A stretch of 64,000 nt of DNA from Chamaelirium japonicum (GCA_947650365.1 OX393550.1:55472069-55536068), one strand, 5' to 3'. Shown: positions 19,728 through 34,350, numbered from the stretch's first letter. The notes: a model not told the origin generated them from the letters alone. Numbers and translations are program-made.

Positions 19728-20050
19728 CACTATGTCATAATAGTGAAATAACGACGGCCAAAAGCCGTTGTAAATAAATAATACGACGGCTTAAAGCCGT
19801 CGCTAAGACCGTCGTTTTTCAAGGCGTCGTAAATTTAAAACGATGGCGTATAGCCGTCGTTGAAGCCATCATTTTAATGTTGCAAATAATGACGGGTGGT
19901 AACCGTCGTAATTAGAGACGGTCGAAAGCTGTCGTTAATGTATCTAACGATAGACTATAGCAGTCGTAAAATTTACTATCAAATTTTATTAAACGACGGT
20001 TGGAAACTGTCGTTTAAGAAACGACAGTTATAAGCTGTTGTTAAATTACT
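19728..20050. repeat. CACTA left terminal and subterminal repeats
   Basis: CACTA at 19728-19732 is followed by at least ten inverted and direct copies of ACGACGGCTT/AAGCCGTCG, such as TACGACGGCTTAAAGCCGTC. The right-hand counterpart is 34890-35069. Confidence 0.85.
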
Positions 20051-20394
20051 CGCAGGTAAAAAAAAAAAAGCAGAAAACTTGAGTTCTTAAAGTAACACAA
20101 GCCTTAAATCATCTGTGTTGTCAGTGACTTATTCAACTTCCATCTGTGTAGAGAATATTAGTTATTGTCAATGAAACAAGCCTCAACATATATTGTAATT
20201 GAATTTAGAGGACAACAGATATTAACATTACAACAAATCCACACATCATAGTCAAACACATTTACCGCACATCCATCACAGATTAACAAACATCTTTATA
20301 AGCAGACATTACAACTATCATATGTCCAAAAGGAAACTGTTGAACTTCTATAAACCATGTGCAAAAAATGATGCATTACATACAAAAGCCAACA

Positions 20395-23300
20395 CTAGGA
20401 AGATATGTAAGACACAAAGTTCGACGGCCACACTATGATCTCTCCCGGTGTGCGATCTCCCATTGTACCACCTCCCCCATCAAACAAAGGAGTAGAGGGA
20501 TCCAATATTTCTTCTAGTACGATCTCAACTTCAAGACTCTTAGATGTTGAACCCGGAGCAGCGCCAATGACCTTTCCTACAGCAACGATCATATTCTGAA
20601 GATTCTTTAACAAATACACACCAGTCCGTATTGGTGGCGAACTCAGTTGTTGTGACGCCTACAAATAACAAAGCTAATTAGTAAGTATAGACAACTTTGA
20701 GTGCGGTATTAAACTATCATGTATAGACTACTTATGGGGTGGGTACATCTACATACGCCTTCACACACAACACAGCACATACACTGTACCACCCACATAC
20801 ATTCAGACCCTTTAAATGAATTTCTATGTGACCTTATACAAGCTGTTTTCTATTTTTGTAACAACTCTAGTCTACCTTCTAAACTTTCCCTAGACCAAAT
20901 ACTTGATCTAAAGAACTTGATCTTCTGTGTCAAGTTAGGTAAACTTGTCTTTAATTTAAAATTTACCTTTTGTTTTTAAAAGTGCAACCGCATATGTAAA
21001 ACTACCCCCAAAGAACTTGAGGAAGCCTAGAAATTCTGATGATTGATTTTTAGTCACCAGTTTTGGCACTCTCCTCCAAAACCGTATTTCAGTTATCCAA
21101 ATGACCTAAAATTTTTAAGGAAGCTCCTTAACTTCCTCATAAACATCTCTGTAGAATTCGGTTGAATTTCACTAAGTACACAATTCTGTAGAAAATATCT
21201 ATTTCCAAAACTAGTTAAACAAAGATCAAATTTGTCCCATTTCGGGGCAATTGTTTTCCCAAATGAACATCAGATTTGTTTTCAAAACCAGATGTTAATA
21301 CTAACATTGTACATAGAAGCTCATATTTGAATTACCTGCGAACTGCTACCGGTATGGGCGTGTGCTCTCTGGTTGTTGACTATCGGTGATCCTTTTTTAT
21401 TCACAACCTGACCACCCATCTGTTGAAGTTTTTTAAACTCAGTTTCTTTGGACTTAAGTCGCTCCTTGCATCCAGTCGAAGCCTTAATAGTGGTTTTAGA
21501 GACACCCGTACCCATGCCTTTCACACGTCCTCGGCTATCACGGCCCACGACCTTTCAGATTTTACAAAAATAAGAGTTAGGAAGTAATAGATCGATTCTT
21601 TCCATGCAGTTATATGAATATATATTTAAATTCATTACAAACTTGTGCAATCGGAACATGATCTAAATATCTCAGTTTGCTAGAAGGATCCTCACTAATA
21701 ATTCTTCTAATCTCGATCTTCAAAAAAAGATATTATTTTAGTTGGATAATGAATTGGGTAATAATGAAAAGAGATTAATAATATATTGATTTTATTAGTA
21801 CGGAGTGTTGGCTAAAAGTAGAAGTGGGAGTTGTCACATCCTTCCTAGTATGCGTCGCGAGGTATAATGTCGTTCTATCCATTGAACAATCGGGATTGTC
21901 CTTCATCTACAAAAGATTAAAGACATATTTTTTTAATGCAAATGACAAAATTTTTGTCAAATATTCACAGTTATTGACTCTTACCAGCTCCTCTACCGTA
22001 CACGCTGCTCCCCGTCTTCCAGTCATGTGGGGGCTCTGCATCGATTCTTTTGCAATTTTCCCCCTCTGTCGAAGCATGACATACTCATCCGTAGAGCACA
22101 TGTCGACAAACCGCTCCCAATCCTCTCGTCTCACATAGAAGGGGACATCGCTCTTCCTCTCGACATCTGTGGCCTTGGTATCGATGTAAGTTTTCACAAG
22201 TTTGTGCTTCCAATCATTCCATAGCTCATTGGCTTTTTTCATAACCCAAGCATAGCATCGCTCAGGGATTATAAATTCTCTCTATATCACAATTTCAACC
22301 AAATGGAAGAAAGCAATCAGAATATAAGGACACTGACATGCTTCGTGCCTTTCTTAGGATTTTATATTTAACAAATAAACAGACAATCATTTGAAGTAAT
22401 ATTTAGATAACTATACATTTGTTCCAAATTTAAGGTTGATTTGGTGGGGAGCACAATAGAGCCTCATCAGGTAAGCAAGAAGGAGGTTCTCATTAGAGGG
22501 GATATAACATCTGACAACTAGCAATAGAAGAATATGTTTACAAGAAAATGTGTGGTCTAACATCAGGAAAGAGGACTAAAGGCTCTATTTCAATCACCCT
22601 CCAGTTAGGTCGACAATGACGAAAGGACTGAAACACATGAATGTTCCCTCATTCTAATAGGAAGTCATGCACCAAAACTCTAGAAGCTCCCTAATTGCTT
22701 GTAGCTATGTGAATGCATGCTTATGTGACAATTGGAATCATTATAAAATCACTAAGGCAAACTTTGTGCTTGTAGCAGTGTCGATAAAATGATGATGGAA
22801 AAGGACCACTAATAAATTCTTTTTATACCCTTAAAAAAAACTATAAAAAATTAAAAACTTACCTTCAATGCCTCCCATAACTATTGATTACTTTCTTTTG
22901 GTATAACACGCCAGGATCCATACGTAGGAGAGCAATGGGTCCGAGCTAGCTTTCCAATCTCTGATGGAAAGGAAGCGTTGTGCTCTCCTACCAGCTGATC
23001 GTCTATGTTCCACTTTACACATTTTTGAGTTTCTAAGAAACAAAAATTAGAAGATATTAGATGCTCATTAAACAATTAGCATTAAGAATACTAAACATTT
23101 GACATCCAATAAATATTTATAACATTTTTTATCATGAACTCACCATCTTCATTATCACTCTCAGATGAACTCCTGTAAGTCTCGGGGTCATGTGGAGTAT
23201 TATGCTCATTTGATGGTGGAGTTGAGGATGATGTAGCGTGTGACATATCTCCTGATAAGAGCCATAAAATAAAATAATTAAGACTAATATGAATGGTGAT

Positions 23301-24408
23301 CCAACAGACAATATAAGCACATAATAAAGATTATCTTCTGATAATTAAGACTAACAAGGGGCATTATCTTTTGATTATAAAAAGGCAACCAAATAATAAT
23401 AAACCTGAATTAAAAGATTATAAAAACCCACCTTCAATGCCTCCCATAATTGTTGATTGCTTTCTTTTGGTACAACACGCCAGGATCCATACGCAGGAGA
23501 GCAATGTGTCCGAGCTAGGTTTCCAATCTCTGATGTAAAGGAAGCATTGTGCTCTTCTACCGGCTGATTGTCTATGTTCCACTTTACACATTTTCGAGTT
23601 TCTAAGAAACAAAAATTAGAAGATATTAGACGCTCATTAAACAATTAGCATTAAGAATACTAAACATTTGATATCCAATAAATATTTATAACATTTTTTT
23701 ATCATGAACTCACCATCTTCATTATCGCTCTCAGATGAACTCCTATAAGTCTCAGGGTCATGTGGAGTATTATGCTCATTTGATGGTGGAGTTTAGGATG
23801 ATGTAGCGTGCGACATATCTCCTGATAAGGGCCATAAAATAAAATAATTAAGACTAATATGAATGGTGATCCAATAGACAATATAAGCACATAATAAAGA
23901 TTATCTTCTGATAATTAAGAATGATATGGGACATTATCTTTTGATTATAAAAAGGCATCCAAATAATAATAAACCTGAATTAAAAGATTTTGTTTCTAAT
24001 ATGCTGGTGGCATTGGAATTATGTAGATAAAATTCAATTACCTGAATATTTAGATGGCATCTCTTCTTAAGGCAATATTATGAAAGTGACCACCCTCTAG
24101 ATACCATATTTGGTGTAGCTCTAGTATGCAAAAGGATGCTCTATGCTAACCAGTTTGTACTATGAGCTTCTTGTTCAAGGAATAATCAGTACAATAGGTG
24201 GGTGAAGGTCACGTTCCCATGTAAGTGCATTAGATTTACATTACGTCACATAAAAAAACATATCCATCAGAAGAGAAATTAAATGCTATCATGGTAGTGT
24301 GATGAAATGAGATATTACCTGATGCTAAGATGAATCTTCGTTATATTCTGTTACATCATCTTCAATGATATCAATGTTGTAGCTCGTGTGTCCCGAGCAT
24401 GGATTTTC
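20395..24408 (-). pseudogene. CACTA TNPA-like protein (plant transposase Ptta/En/Spm family), several exons
   Basis: Several minus-strand exons are visible. At about 24409 an acceptor (AATATAG) precedes ENPCSGHTSYNIDIIEDD. At 23.4-23.6 kb (and duplicated at 22.86-23.07 kb) is KCVKWNID…HNASFTSEIG…ARTHCSPAYGSWRVVPKESN. At 21.9-22.24 kb is KKANELWNDWKHKLVKTYID, then RREDWERFVDMCSTDEYV and SPHMTGRRGAACTVEELV, the Ptta/En/Spm core. At 21.32-21.55 kb is an exon with basic and Gln-rich sequence, and at 20.40-20.62 kb a C-terminal piece. In this family the protein binds subterminal repeats and helps excision. The duplicated exons make an intact reading frame unlikely, though individual exons are open. 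Confidence 0.7.
22855..23992. repeat. 570-bp tandem duplication inside the CACTA gene
   Basis: Copy 1 is about 22855-23423 and copy 2 about 23424-23992. Matching points such as CCTTCAATGCCTCCCATAA sit at 22862 and 23431, and two open frames in each copy are offset by 569-570 bp. Differences are scattered single bases, a few percent by eye. Each copy contains the exon with GSWRV…PKESNQ and one further exon-like stretch. Confidence 0.9.
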
Positions 24409-24439
24409 TATATTAACATTAATAAAGATGACTTTGATT

Positions 24440-26307
24440 ATTGCTTTAATTAGAATACTACTTTGGTATATGTTAATACACATATAATAAAGGACCCTAG
24501 GGAACACAATAGGCTACTAAGGCGCATGGTGGATCCATGCTTGGGAGACCCAGTGGACCAGTTGTGTGTAGACCTAGAACTAGTTCACAGCTTAAGTGAT
24601 ACCGGTCACTTCACCGAGAACAAGCTGTTAGCAGGTAGAGGATGTGGTGAAGTCTCCACCACGGAAACGTGGGATTTCTATTCACCTGACCAAGCACGAT
24701 GATCGTGTTGAACAGGAACCAAGACGGTGCACAGCTCAGTGATTCAGACATTAGTGCATAAACCATCTTACTACTATAGATAATATGTCCCTGAGGGACC
24801 ATATACACTGGGCCAACCAGTTGTGTGGTGCTTTGATGTGCCAACATGTGCGGACCTTCCATAGTTCAATACCACGGTACATTGGGTTACCCGGCTGGCG
24901 CTTGAGTGACATGTAATCCCTACAGGTTATCCGACGTCCAGTGTTGGATGGGTGCGCTTTGATGAGTCAATCTGTCCACACAGTTAACTCAGACCTGATG
25001 GTTGTCAGTATGATTGACGATGTTCCGGATGCTAGGCATAGTACCGGAAGGTGTGTGGTGTTATAGATGACAAGTCATCAATTCCTAGTCAGATAATCGA
25101 TCGGGATCTAACGGTGCTCCCCACCGCCCGAGTCGTATCATAGTACCAGTAATAGGAGGGACTAAGGATTATCAGAGTATAGTAAAGAACAGGGTTACGA
25201 GGGAGTAACATAAGTTTAGGATCACTAGAGTTTAACCCGCGTCGTACTCTGGGTGGCTACGTGGGTTAATCGGATTAAGACTAATTAACGGAACTTTCGG
25301 TGTGTCACCAGAACAATTAATCAGGGATTTGATTGGAGTTAGAGATACTGAACCCTGAAGGTTGCACCCTGTCGTTGCATATAGGAATTGTTCCCCAACC
25401 TGGTTGGATACGTTAGATGCGAAGTAGCGCGATGGAGCGCAAGCCCAAAGCCTAAGAACCTAATTCACATGTGTTAGGGGCCGTAGGGGTATTTTGATAA
25501 ATACTGAAATATGGCTCAGAACATATTAAATATAGATCTTAAAATGAGCGGAATAATTTCAGGAGCTCATAGGCACTAACGAAACTCGATTCCGAGTAGC
25601 ACACCTCACTCAATCTCTCTCGTAGTGTTTCACTTTTCATGAAGGGTGATTTCGTCCAGGCTTCACGATAGACACTTGGAAACCCTAAAAACCACCCCCC
25701 CCCCCGCATCCTAATCCCCTAGGGACCGGCCCTAGCTTGCGTAAAGCAGTAGGGGGCCGACCCTATATGAGGAATAGAGAGGGAGGGGTCGGCCCTAGTG
25801 CTCCCCCTCTTCAGAAATCCGAACCCCCTCTCCCTCTGTCCCTCTTTGTGGTTTCGGCCAAGGAAGAAAGAGGAAGAAGAAGGAAGGAGAAGGAAGAAAA
25901 GAGAAAGAGAATGAGGAGATCTCGCGGCTCACCATCGTCTTCGCAATGAATTCCTCCGTCGGCTCATAGTCCCTGTACTCAGATATAGAACTTCGAGGAT
26001 TCCTCAATTCGCAAAGGACAAGGTACCATCCGACAGCTTTCCTTGCAATTCACGTGCAGTTCATCATCGTTTTGTTCTCTCCGGATCATAGATTCACAAG
26101 GTATGATGATTCTAAACACCTAACTAGATGTATGCATGTCTTTTGTAGATTGTAGTATGCCTCTAGGGTGTCCGCACATATGCTAAGATCATAGATTTGT
26201 ATGTAGATTATTTTATAGAATTAATTGTAATAAAACATACACCGTATGATCTTCGGATCTATATTTTGCTTCCGCTGCGACTCTGATAACAGGATCCAAT
26301 TTCAACA
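24440..26307 (+). mobile_element. solo LTR, Copia-type fossil, in a CACTA intron
   Basis: This has no coding potential and is homologous along much of its length to the solo LTR at 38331-40656 (shared TTGTGTG…, GGGTTACCCGGCTG, CGTCGTACTCTGGGTGGC versus CGTCGCACTCTAGGTGGC, and the end …CTTCGGATCTA…TTTGCTTCCG…TCAACA). The left edge is uncertain, since the first part is diverged or missing. It lies between two coding parts of the CACTA element. It is old, judging from its divergence from the relative. Confidence 0.65.
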
Positions 26308-29300
26308 ATCATCCACTAAGGCACCTGTTAAAGCATTTGCATTCATTCTTGCCTCAAAGACTAAAGGATCTTCATAAGCATCAACATCCTGGTGTAACCT
26401 CTTCAGAGCATCCAAGACAATATGCCAGTTATCTCTGGTGAGATATTTAACGTAGAAGACTTGTCTTGCTTGAGTTGCAATAATAAAAGGCTCGTCATCT
26501 TACTTTGAACCACTTTTGAACCTCCCAAGATTTACAAATATCAAGTTCGTTTCTGGATCAACGACATAACCATTTACTCTATCTTCTATTCGAACCCAAT
26601 CACAAAGGAAGACTACTTCTTTGAAGTCATAGTAATTCAACTCAAGTATTTTTCTGACAATTCCATAATAAGTGGCTTCATCTTCCACGAGGTTCTTATC
26701 CTTCTTGCTTGCCCTAAAACTAGTTATAGCAGTTATGGCAACCCTACTGTTTTGTGTAGTTGTGTCCATTTTGGATTCCTTTGTACAAAATAAATATCCA
26801 TTCATAGTGTAAACATTATAGGAAATAACGTTGAAATCTAGACTAACAGTAAGCCTCTTTAGTTGAGACATTTTATTATTTTCTAGTTGTTATCTTAGCC
26901 AAGGAATATATTCTACTACCCTTTCTGTAGCAAGCCTTCGATTTTGACTCCTAGATGTGTACCCTTCTTTATATATCTCGTACTTCCTCTCCCAATCAGA
27001 ATTTTCTGAACACTGTTGCAACACCCACCTGCGAACTTGCCAGTACTGTAGATTATCAAGAATATAGTTCTTTCCTCTTTTATCGACTTGATTAGCACAA
27101 TCACGATCAACATCGAGTTACATTCTTTGACTTGTTTTATGGCTTCCTTTTCCACCATCAGATGACGTATACTCCATACAGTATGACATCGACTCTTCCA
27201 TTAGATATCGTTTTGTAATACACCCTCTGGATATGTTTGATTACCTATATATGATTTATACGTTTTCATCATCCGCTCAAAAGGGAACATCCATCGAAAC
27301 CTTACTGGTCCACAAATCAACGCCTCATCCGCTAAATGCACCAAAAGGTGTGTCATGGAAACAAAAAAAAGAAGGTGAAAAATACTTCTCAAGAACACAT
27401 AATATCTCCACCATTTGAGTTTTCATCTTTGAAAGAGCAATGACCTTTGAGCATATAATATTGAAAAACATCGATAATTGATGAATAGCAGCACGTAATG
27501 GCTTTTGTTCCTTAAATGCATGCATCAAAAGCACTGGTAGTAGTTGCTGCATAAGGATGTGGTAATCATACTGTAGACACACGAATTTCGTCAGACCTGA
27601 ACCCGACTTACGTGTGCCGACGCAGATGCAAAACCGACACGCGAACCTGACTCGCCCGCACCAATGCGGACCCGGACCTGACTCGCACCTAGCAAAGAGG
27701 AGCGGACCCCATGCTTCAAGGGGGGCCGGCCCCTACTAGGGTCCGAACCCCATGGGGGCGGCCCCTACTAGGACCCGAGCCACATGGGGCCGGCCCTACT
27801 AGGACCCGAACCCCATGAGGGGCCGGCCGGCCTTGCAAGGAAAGAAAGAAAAAAAAAGAAAAGAAAAGAAAGAAAAGAAAAGAAAAGAAAAGAAAAGGAA
27901 AGAAAAGAAAAGGAAAGAAAAGAAAGAAAATGAAGGAAATACCGCCATGTGCGGGGGGAGGTTGCGTATGACGTCTGCACACACGCGAATCTGCGCCGAT
28001 CCCTCGATCCGACGCACAAGAAGAAGCGCCCGATCGCCATCGATTTCGTGTGCGAAATCCAGCCATAATTGCACCCGCCAGAAAAGGAAAACAACTAAAT
28101 GTTATTCCCCTCATCAATGGATGAAGAAATCCCGGGTAATTATGAGAGAGATACAAAAGGGATTTAAAATTAAAAGTTCCCATATCTCTCTCCCCTCCCC
28201 TTTGCCTATAAATAGAGGGGGTGGGGGAATGAAGAAGAGGTCGAAGACTGAATACGAAACGTCGGAGCTCTGCAGAAGAGGAGACGCTTCTTCACCGACC
28301 CAAGGCTTCATGAGGCACAGTCAAGCCTGTCCCGAGGGATCAATTTACTGAAAGTCCTCATCGACGTGAAGACCCTTGCACACGAAGATCAAGACTTCGA
28401 CTCCGTGCACGAAGAAGAAAGCTCGGAGAAGAAGACCCTTCGACTCCGAAGACGCCAGAAGCAAAGGCCGGAGAAGAAGCTCGGAGCGGCACTACCCCGT
28501 CGGCTCCAACAAATCCTCGATCCCGATCAAGCTCCAAAGCCCGGAGGAGAGAAGCGAAGCGTCATCACCCCGTCGTCTTCGACCAACGCCTGCGCCATCC
28601 ACGAAGAAGAAAGCCTGGAGCAGATCGTCTGAAGCGTCGCTACCCCGTCGTCTTCATCAACAAAAGCCGACGCTACAACCGTCGCACGGAGACCGTCGCT
28701 ACCCTCGTCGTCTTCATCAACAAAAGCCGACGCCACAACCGTCGCACGGAGATCGGTGCTACCCCCACTATCTTCGAAAGCATTCTTCAACTCCGATCAC
28801 GCCAAAGAAGCCCGGAGAAGAAGAGAAGTCCAATCGACACGCAAACCGTCGAAGCACCGAAGAAGTAGCCCACGTCGTTCGAAGAAGAAGATCGAGTTGA
28901 CGCTGAAGCTAAAGCCAACGCAAGAAGCCAAAGCAAAGCCCCAGTAAAGCCCGCGCCAAAGCAACGCAAGTGCCAAAGCCAAGCGACTACGCCGGCCACG
29001 AGCAAAAGCACCGCACGTTCTAGCCGATACGACGCGAAGTCCGGAAGAACGAAAGCATCGCAAGTCTCTCCCAGCTACGTCCAAGTGCAAGCACCGAAGC
29101 AAAGCAAAAGCCAGAGCCACGCCGGAGCCAAGCCAAAGCCAAAAAGCCAAAGCCAAAGCCAACGCCAAAAGCTCGATCGACGCCGCGAACCGACGATCAA
29201 GGACACCGAGGTCAAGCAAGGAATGAGGAAGACGCGAAGACCGAGGGAACGAAGCCGAAAACCCCCTAGCCGAGAAAGCGCGAAGCACGGAAGGGACAAA

Positions 29301-31501
29301 GCAACGGTGGACATTCCTTAGCCTCTCCAAAACCCTCTCCCTGTAAAGACCCCTGTCCTGGGCAACTCCTTCAGAGCTCTCGCACGAACACCACGTGGAG
29401 ACGCGGATCAAAGGGATCCCCCAGAAGATCTTTCCCACAATCCCCTGATCAAAACTCGCCGCAACCCGGACTCGCTACACCCGAGCCACCCGGGTCCCGG
29501 CCACACTTGTAATCTCGTGTGATTCGCAATAAAGACGACCCGCGCTTTTTTCCGACTCCACACATACGACTTCAAGCTTTTTAGTTGAAATTCCTCTAAG
29601 TTTATATTATGCTTCCAGTTAGCACTGTACCCGATAGGAACCTTCATTGTATATAGTGTTTGACAAATTAATTCTCTTTCTTGACGGGATAGACAAAAGA
29701 GAGCTTTAGGCAAGAACAACTTATCATTTTTCTCGATTGGCCATAATTTTCTCCTTATCTTCATAGCTTTAAGATCTAAACGGGCTTCAGTACCATCCTT
29801 GGTCTTACCCTTCACATCCATAATTGTTGCTAAGAGATTTTCTGTCATATTTTTCTCTATGTGCATTACATCCAGATTGTGACGTATATACAGATTTTTC
29901 CAATAAGGTAAGTCAAATAGAATAGACCTTTTTAACTATGCAAATTGTATACTCTCAGCATCAATACGCTTCTTTCTTTTTCTACCAGATAGCTTTCCGA
30001 ACGTAGTCTGAATACATTCCATTTTTTTTAATACTTCAATACCACTCAACCTGCAGGGATGCTTCCTTTTTTCTTCTTTCCCATTAAATTGTGATTTCTG
30101 TAATCTGAATAGATGCTTTGGATCTGTTAGGAATCGTCTGTGTCTTATATATGCAAATTTCTTTCCATTGCTTAGCCATATCGAGTCTGTCTCTTCGCTA
30201 CAGACTGGACATCCATACTTTCATGCAATCCTACAACCAGAAAGATGGCCATAGGCTAAAAAATCATGAATAGTCCATAATAAAATTGCCTTCGTCGTGA
30301 ACCTATTTTTATTCTTTGCATCATAAGTATCTGCTCCGAGAGACCACAATAGATTTAATTCTGCAATTAGTGGTTGCAAGTAAACATCAATGTCATGTCC
30401 TGGACCATTTTTTCCTAGAATCAAAAGTGATAACATAGTGAACTCCTTTCGCATGCATAAAGATGGAGAAAGATTGTTTGGAACAATCATAACAGGCCAG
30501 CAACTATAAGAATTATTTTTATTTCCAAAAAGATTGAATCCATTAGTTGCAAGCCCTAATCGAACATTATGTTTCTTTGTATCTATTGGATGACACATAT
30601 GGGTATCATTTTCAACTGCGCTTGTATGCCATGTCATTTGCTCAGCAATCCATGGTACACTATACAATCTCTGCAATCTTAGTATTAATGGAAAGTATCT
30701 TAGCTTTTTTCTTGGCAAACGTATATATCTTGGATTAGTTTTATTACTCGGCTTCCATCTACTTTCACCATAGCAAGGGCAACTATTGTTATTTTCATAT
30801 TCCCTCCAATATAATATGCAATCATTAGGGCATACATGGATAATCTCACAGTCCATGGGTAAAGATTTTACTAACTTTTGCGCAGTGTATGTGCACTCTG
30901 GCAAAATGTTTTGATCTGGCAAAATCTTCTTCATTATCTGTAACAGCTCTATGAAGCTCTTATTAGACCAATTGTGCTGGGACTTCATGCTTAATAATTC
31001 AACAGTCACTGATAATATGGTATGCTCACTTCGACGCAAGGGATATAATGTATGAATGACATCCTCCATCAACTTATTATAACCAGCATCTTGTCTGTCA
31101 ACAACCTGATATGGGGCCTCACTTTCATCAAGATTTTCATTCAAGCATTCATCCAGGTCGTCAGAATAAACACATCCAAATATGTCATTCACCATATCAA
31201 CCATTATTGGGAACACATCTTCATTATGTGTAGACGTAGATGATGTATCAATCACATCTTTTGCACGACGTCGTTCAGGAAATGGTTCTCCATGTTGGAA
31301 CCATATCTTGTATGACTTATCTATACCATCACATATCAAATGTTCCCTGATGACTTTTGAAGTTTTCTTCCCCTTCAAGTTACGACATTTAATACAGGGG
31401 CAACAATACCAGTCATCATCCCCTAATGAATCCTTTGTGAACTGGAGGAATAAGTCAACGCCGTGTATATATTCTTCTGTCCACCTCTTTGCATTCATCT
31501 A
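26308..31501 (-). pseudogene. CACTA TNP2-like transposase (with solo LTR inside)
   Basis: The minus strand begins at ATG 31498 with KRWTEEYIHGVDLFLQFTKD and CPCIKCRNLKGKKTSKVI (transposase-associated domain). It continues with YWREYENNNSCPCYGESRWK, HTSAVENDTHMCHPID, GHDIDVYLQPLIAELNLLW (tnp2 domain), a stop at about 30221, then KYGCPVCSEETDSIW and NLDVMHIEKNMTENLLATI to about 29600. A 2-kb solo LTR interrupts here. The frame resumes with YDYHILMQQLLPVLL and HQLSMFF (DUF4218) at 27.3-27.57 kb, the related MKTYKSYIGNQTYPEG at about 27.2 kb, and DUF4216 (YDFKEVVFLCDWVRIED, DEPFIIATQARQVFYV) to about 26310. It would catalyse excision and integration. In-frame stops and the insertion make it inactive. 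Confidence 0.88.
27572..29562 (+). mobile_element. solo LTR, 2.0 kb, with perfect 5-bp target duplication
   Basis: It starts TGTAGACACAC and ends CGACTCCACA, flanked by CATAC at 27567-27571 and 29563-29567. A promoter-like CCTATAAATAG lies at about 28205 and an AATAAAG signal near 29529. It contains an A/G-rich run (27840-27935) and a long Lys/Arg/Ser-rich low-complexity region (28.4-29.3 kb) whose open frames are probably not genes. It has no partner LTR or internal coding region, so it is a solo LTR left by recombination. It splits the DUF4218 part of the CACTA transposase. A truncated relative lies in intron 1 of the ANGUSTIFOLIA gene (47.5-48.09 kb). Confidence 0.8.
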
Positions 31502-31796
31502 TTCTTTGTTTTGGGGTATTGAAGACATTATCTATATAGAAAAAAGAGAGCCATAAATTAGTTTGTAAATAGAGTAATCATCCCAACAGATATCCTGTAC
31601 CTTCGAGTGATGCTAATGCATTGGAGCTCGTCATCTAATTATATGGAACACTTAATGAGATAAGTTATCTTTTAAATAAGGCCAATAATATGAAGGATTT
31701 AAAAATAATAAGGCCAATAATATTGTAATATTTGATGCCCTAGAAGGTTTAGAATGCGCTAACCTTGAAGGCAAAAATTAATAGCATAGGATCATG

Positions 31797-32772
<976 letters not shown>

Positions 32773-34239
32773 AAGGCTTATTAAAATATTTTACATGAGT
32801 ATTACAGTGACAAATTTCAATTTGAATAATATTTTAAAAATAGTCTTTAATTTTTATTAATAGTGATATACCATGAACTGCAAGGCCCTCTGCTTATGCT
32901 TTAAGCAACACATCAAAGGCCTCTTATGACTAGTCATTCAAAATATATTAAATGGAACTATATGATATCCAACTAAAACATAATATTTCATGCAGAGACC
33001 TCTCAATGCAAAAATTAAATACAAGATATCCCTACAAACCCAAGCATCAAAGGAAATGCGATCTACACAAGCTCTTGAATCGAGCGATATGAAGCTTTAT
33101 GAATATCAACTTACTCATGTTCATGGGTAACCAAATCTATGATTTTTTTACGATGATATCAATTTCTCATACTGCCACTCAATTACTATGATCAAATATT
33201 ATATTATTTAAGGTCTTACTGCATTCAGCATTAGTCATTACTATAAAAGATCTACTAAGATAACGATCTATATTCTTTAGAAGGAAATTAATTATGCAAC
33301 AATTTTTTTTCTAAGGAAATTAACAACCTACAAAGTGGTGACTACTAGACCCAGGTTACATTCAATAATCAATCTCATCTGCTTCTAACATCTTTAATTT
33401 ATAGTATACCACAATAGGATCAATACAATCACACAAGCCAATGTTTTCAATGTTAATGCTTTAAAGTTGAGCACATATTAAATATTCCAAATTTCAGCAT
33501 GATATTTCAAAGATTTATGTAAACATTCAGAAACTTAATGAATCATAGAAGGACAACCTAACACAAACTAGGCTACATAATTATCTACACAAGGATTAGA
33601 GATTCCATTTGCTCATGTTGTCCAGATGGCCCATGCCAAATTATTTTTAAAGACGAACATAATGATTGACGATGACCTATAATTCATTTAGAATTGTAGC
33701 AATATAGCAAATAAAGAATCCAAATAACAAAAAAGATATGAATATTTAGAAACCTAAACCAATCCTGAGCAAATCTTCAAAGAAAAGAGACCAACCTTGA
33801 ACCTTGATCGACCGAACAGACTGAACCCATTTATTTTTTGCCCGATCTGAACCTGAATTTGAATTATCAAACCTTTAATTATAATGGTTATCGATCTGAT
33901 GAACTACATAATACAATAAATACCTATAATATGCCCCTACTATTTTCAAAGACTAAAACCCATTTTATTATTATGACATGAATGAGCACTGATTGTTGGG
34001 CACAATCCCAATAGGCCGCAAGTCATACACAACCTTGTTTTGTTACAAGTTAAAAGTTCATGTAAATGCACATATTATAAAATATAAATTTTAAAACTCG
34101 TAAATCCTTGCATGGGCATCCCCTTATATATCATCAATGAACAGAACCGAGTACTTCAGTTAACTACAAAATTAAAAGCAAGAAACTAGCTTAAGATACA
34201 CAATATGCTTTTAACATGATCAAACATCATATAAATTTA
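32773..34239. other. CACTA interior with no gene seen
   Basis: AT-rich sequence between the hairpin cluster and the SINE-like copy. It is upstream of the TNP2-like gene, so probably its leader and promoter. No repeats or frames of note. Confidence 0.4.
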
Positions 34240-34350
34240 TTGTTTTTTTGAGAATCCCTCAGTGTCTCTTGTTTTGGGAGGGTTAAGGCTGCCTAGGTCT
34301 CGGGTATCAACCCCCAAAGACTTTAACAACTCACCTAGTTGGCACTTACA
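34240..34350 (-). mobile_element. SINE-like dispersed repeat
   Basis: On the minus strand it reads GTGCCAACTAGGTGAGTTG, then GGGTTGATACCCGAGACC, GCAGCCTTAACCCTCCC and a tail AGGGATTCTCAAAAAAAC. The second motif resembles a pol III B box and the first a degenerate A box. A homologous copy in the same orientation lies at 62838-63002. Two copies with tRNA-like boxes and A-rich 3' ends suggest a tRNA-derived SINE. Confidence 0.5.

Noticed and set aside
19301-19777. Overlapping open frames in a CT/GA-rich stretch
   Set aside because: Low-complexity sequence resembling a leader; no recognisable protein.
27716-29438. Many long Lys/Arg/Ser- or Phe/Leu-rich frames on both strands
   Set aside because: They lie within a solo LTR and reflect A/G-rich and GC-rich low complexity.
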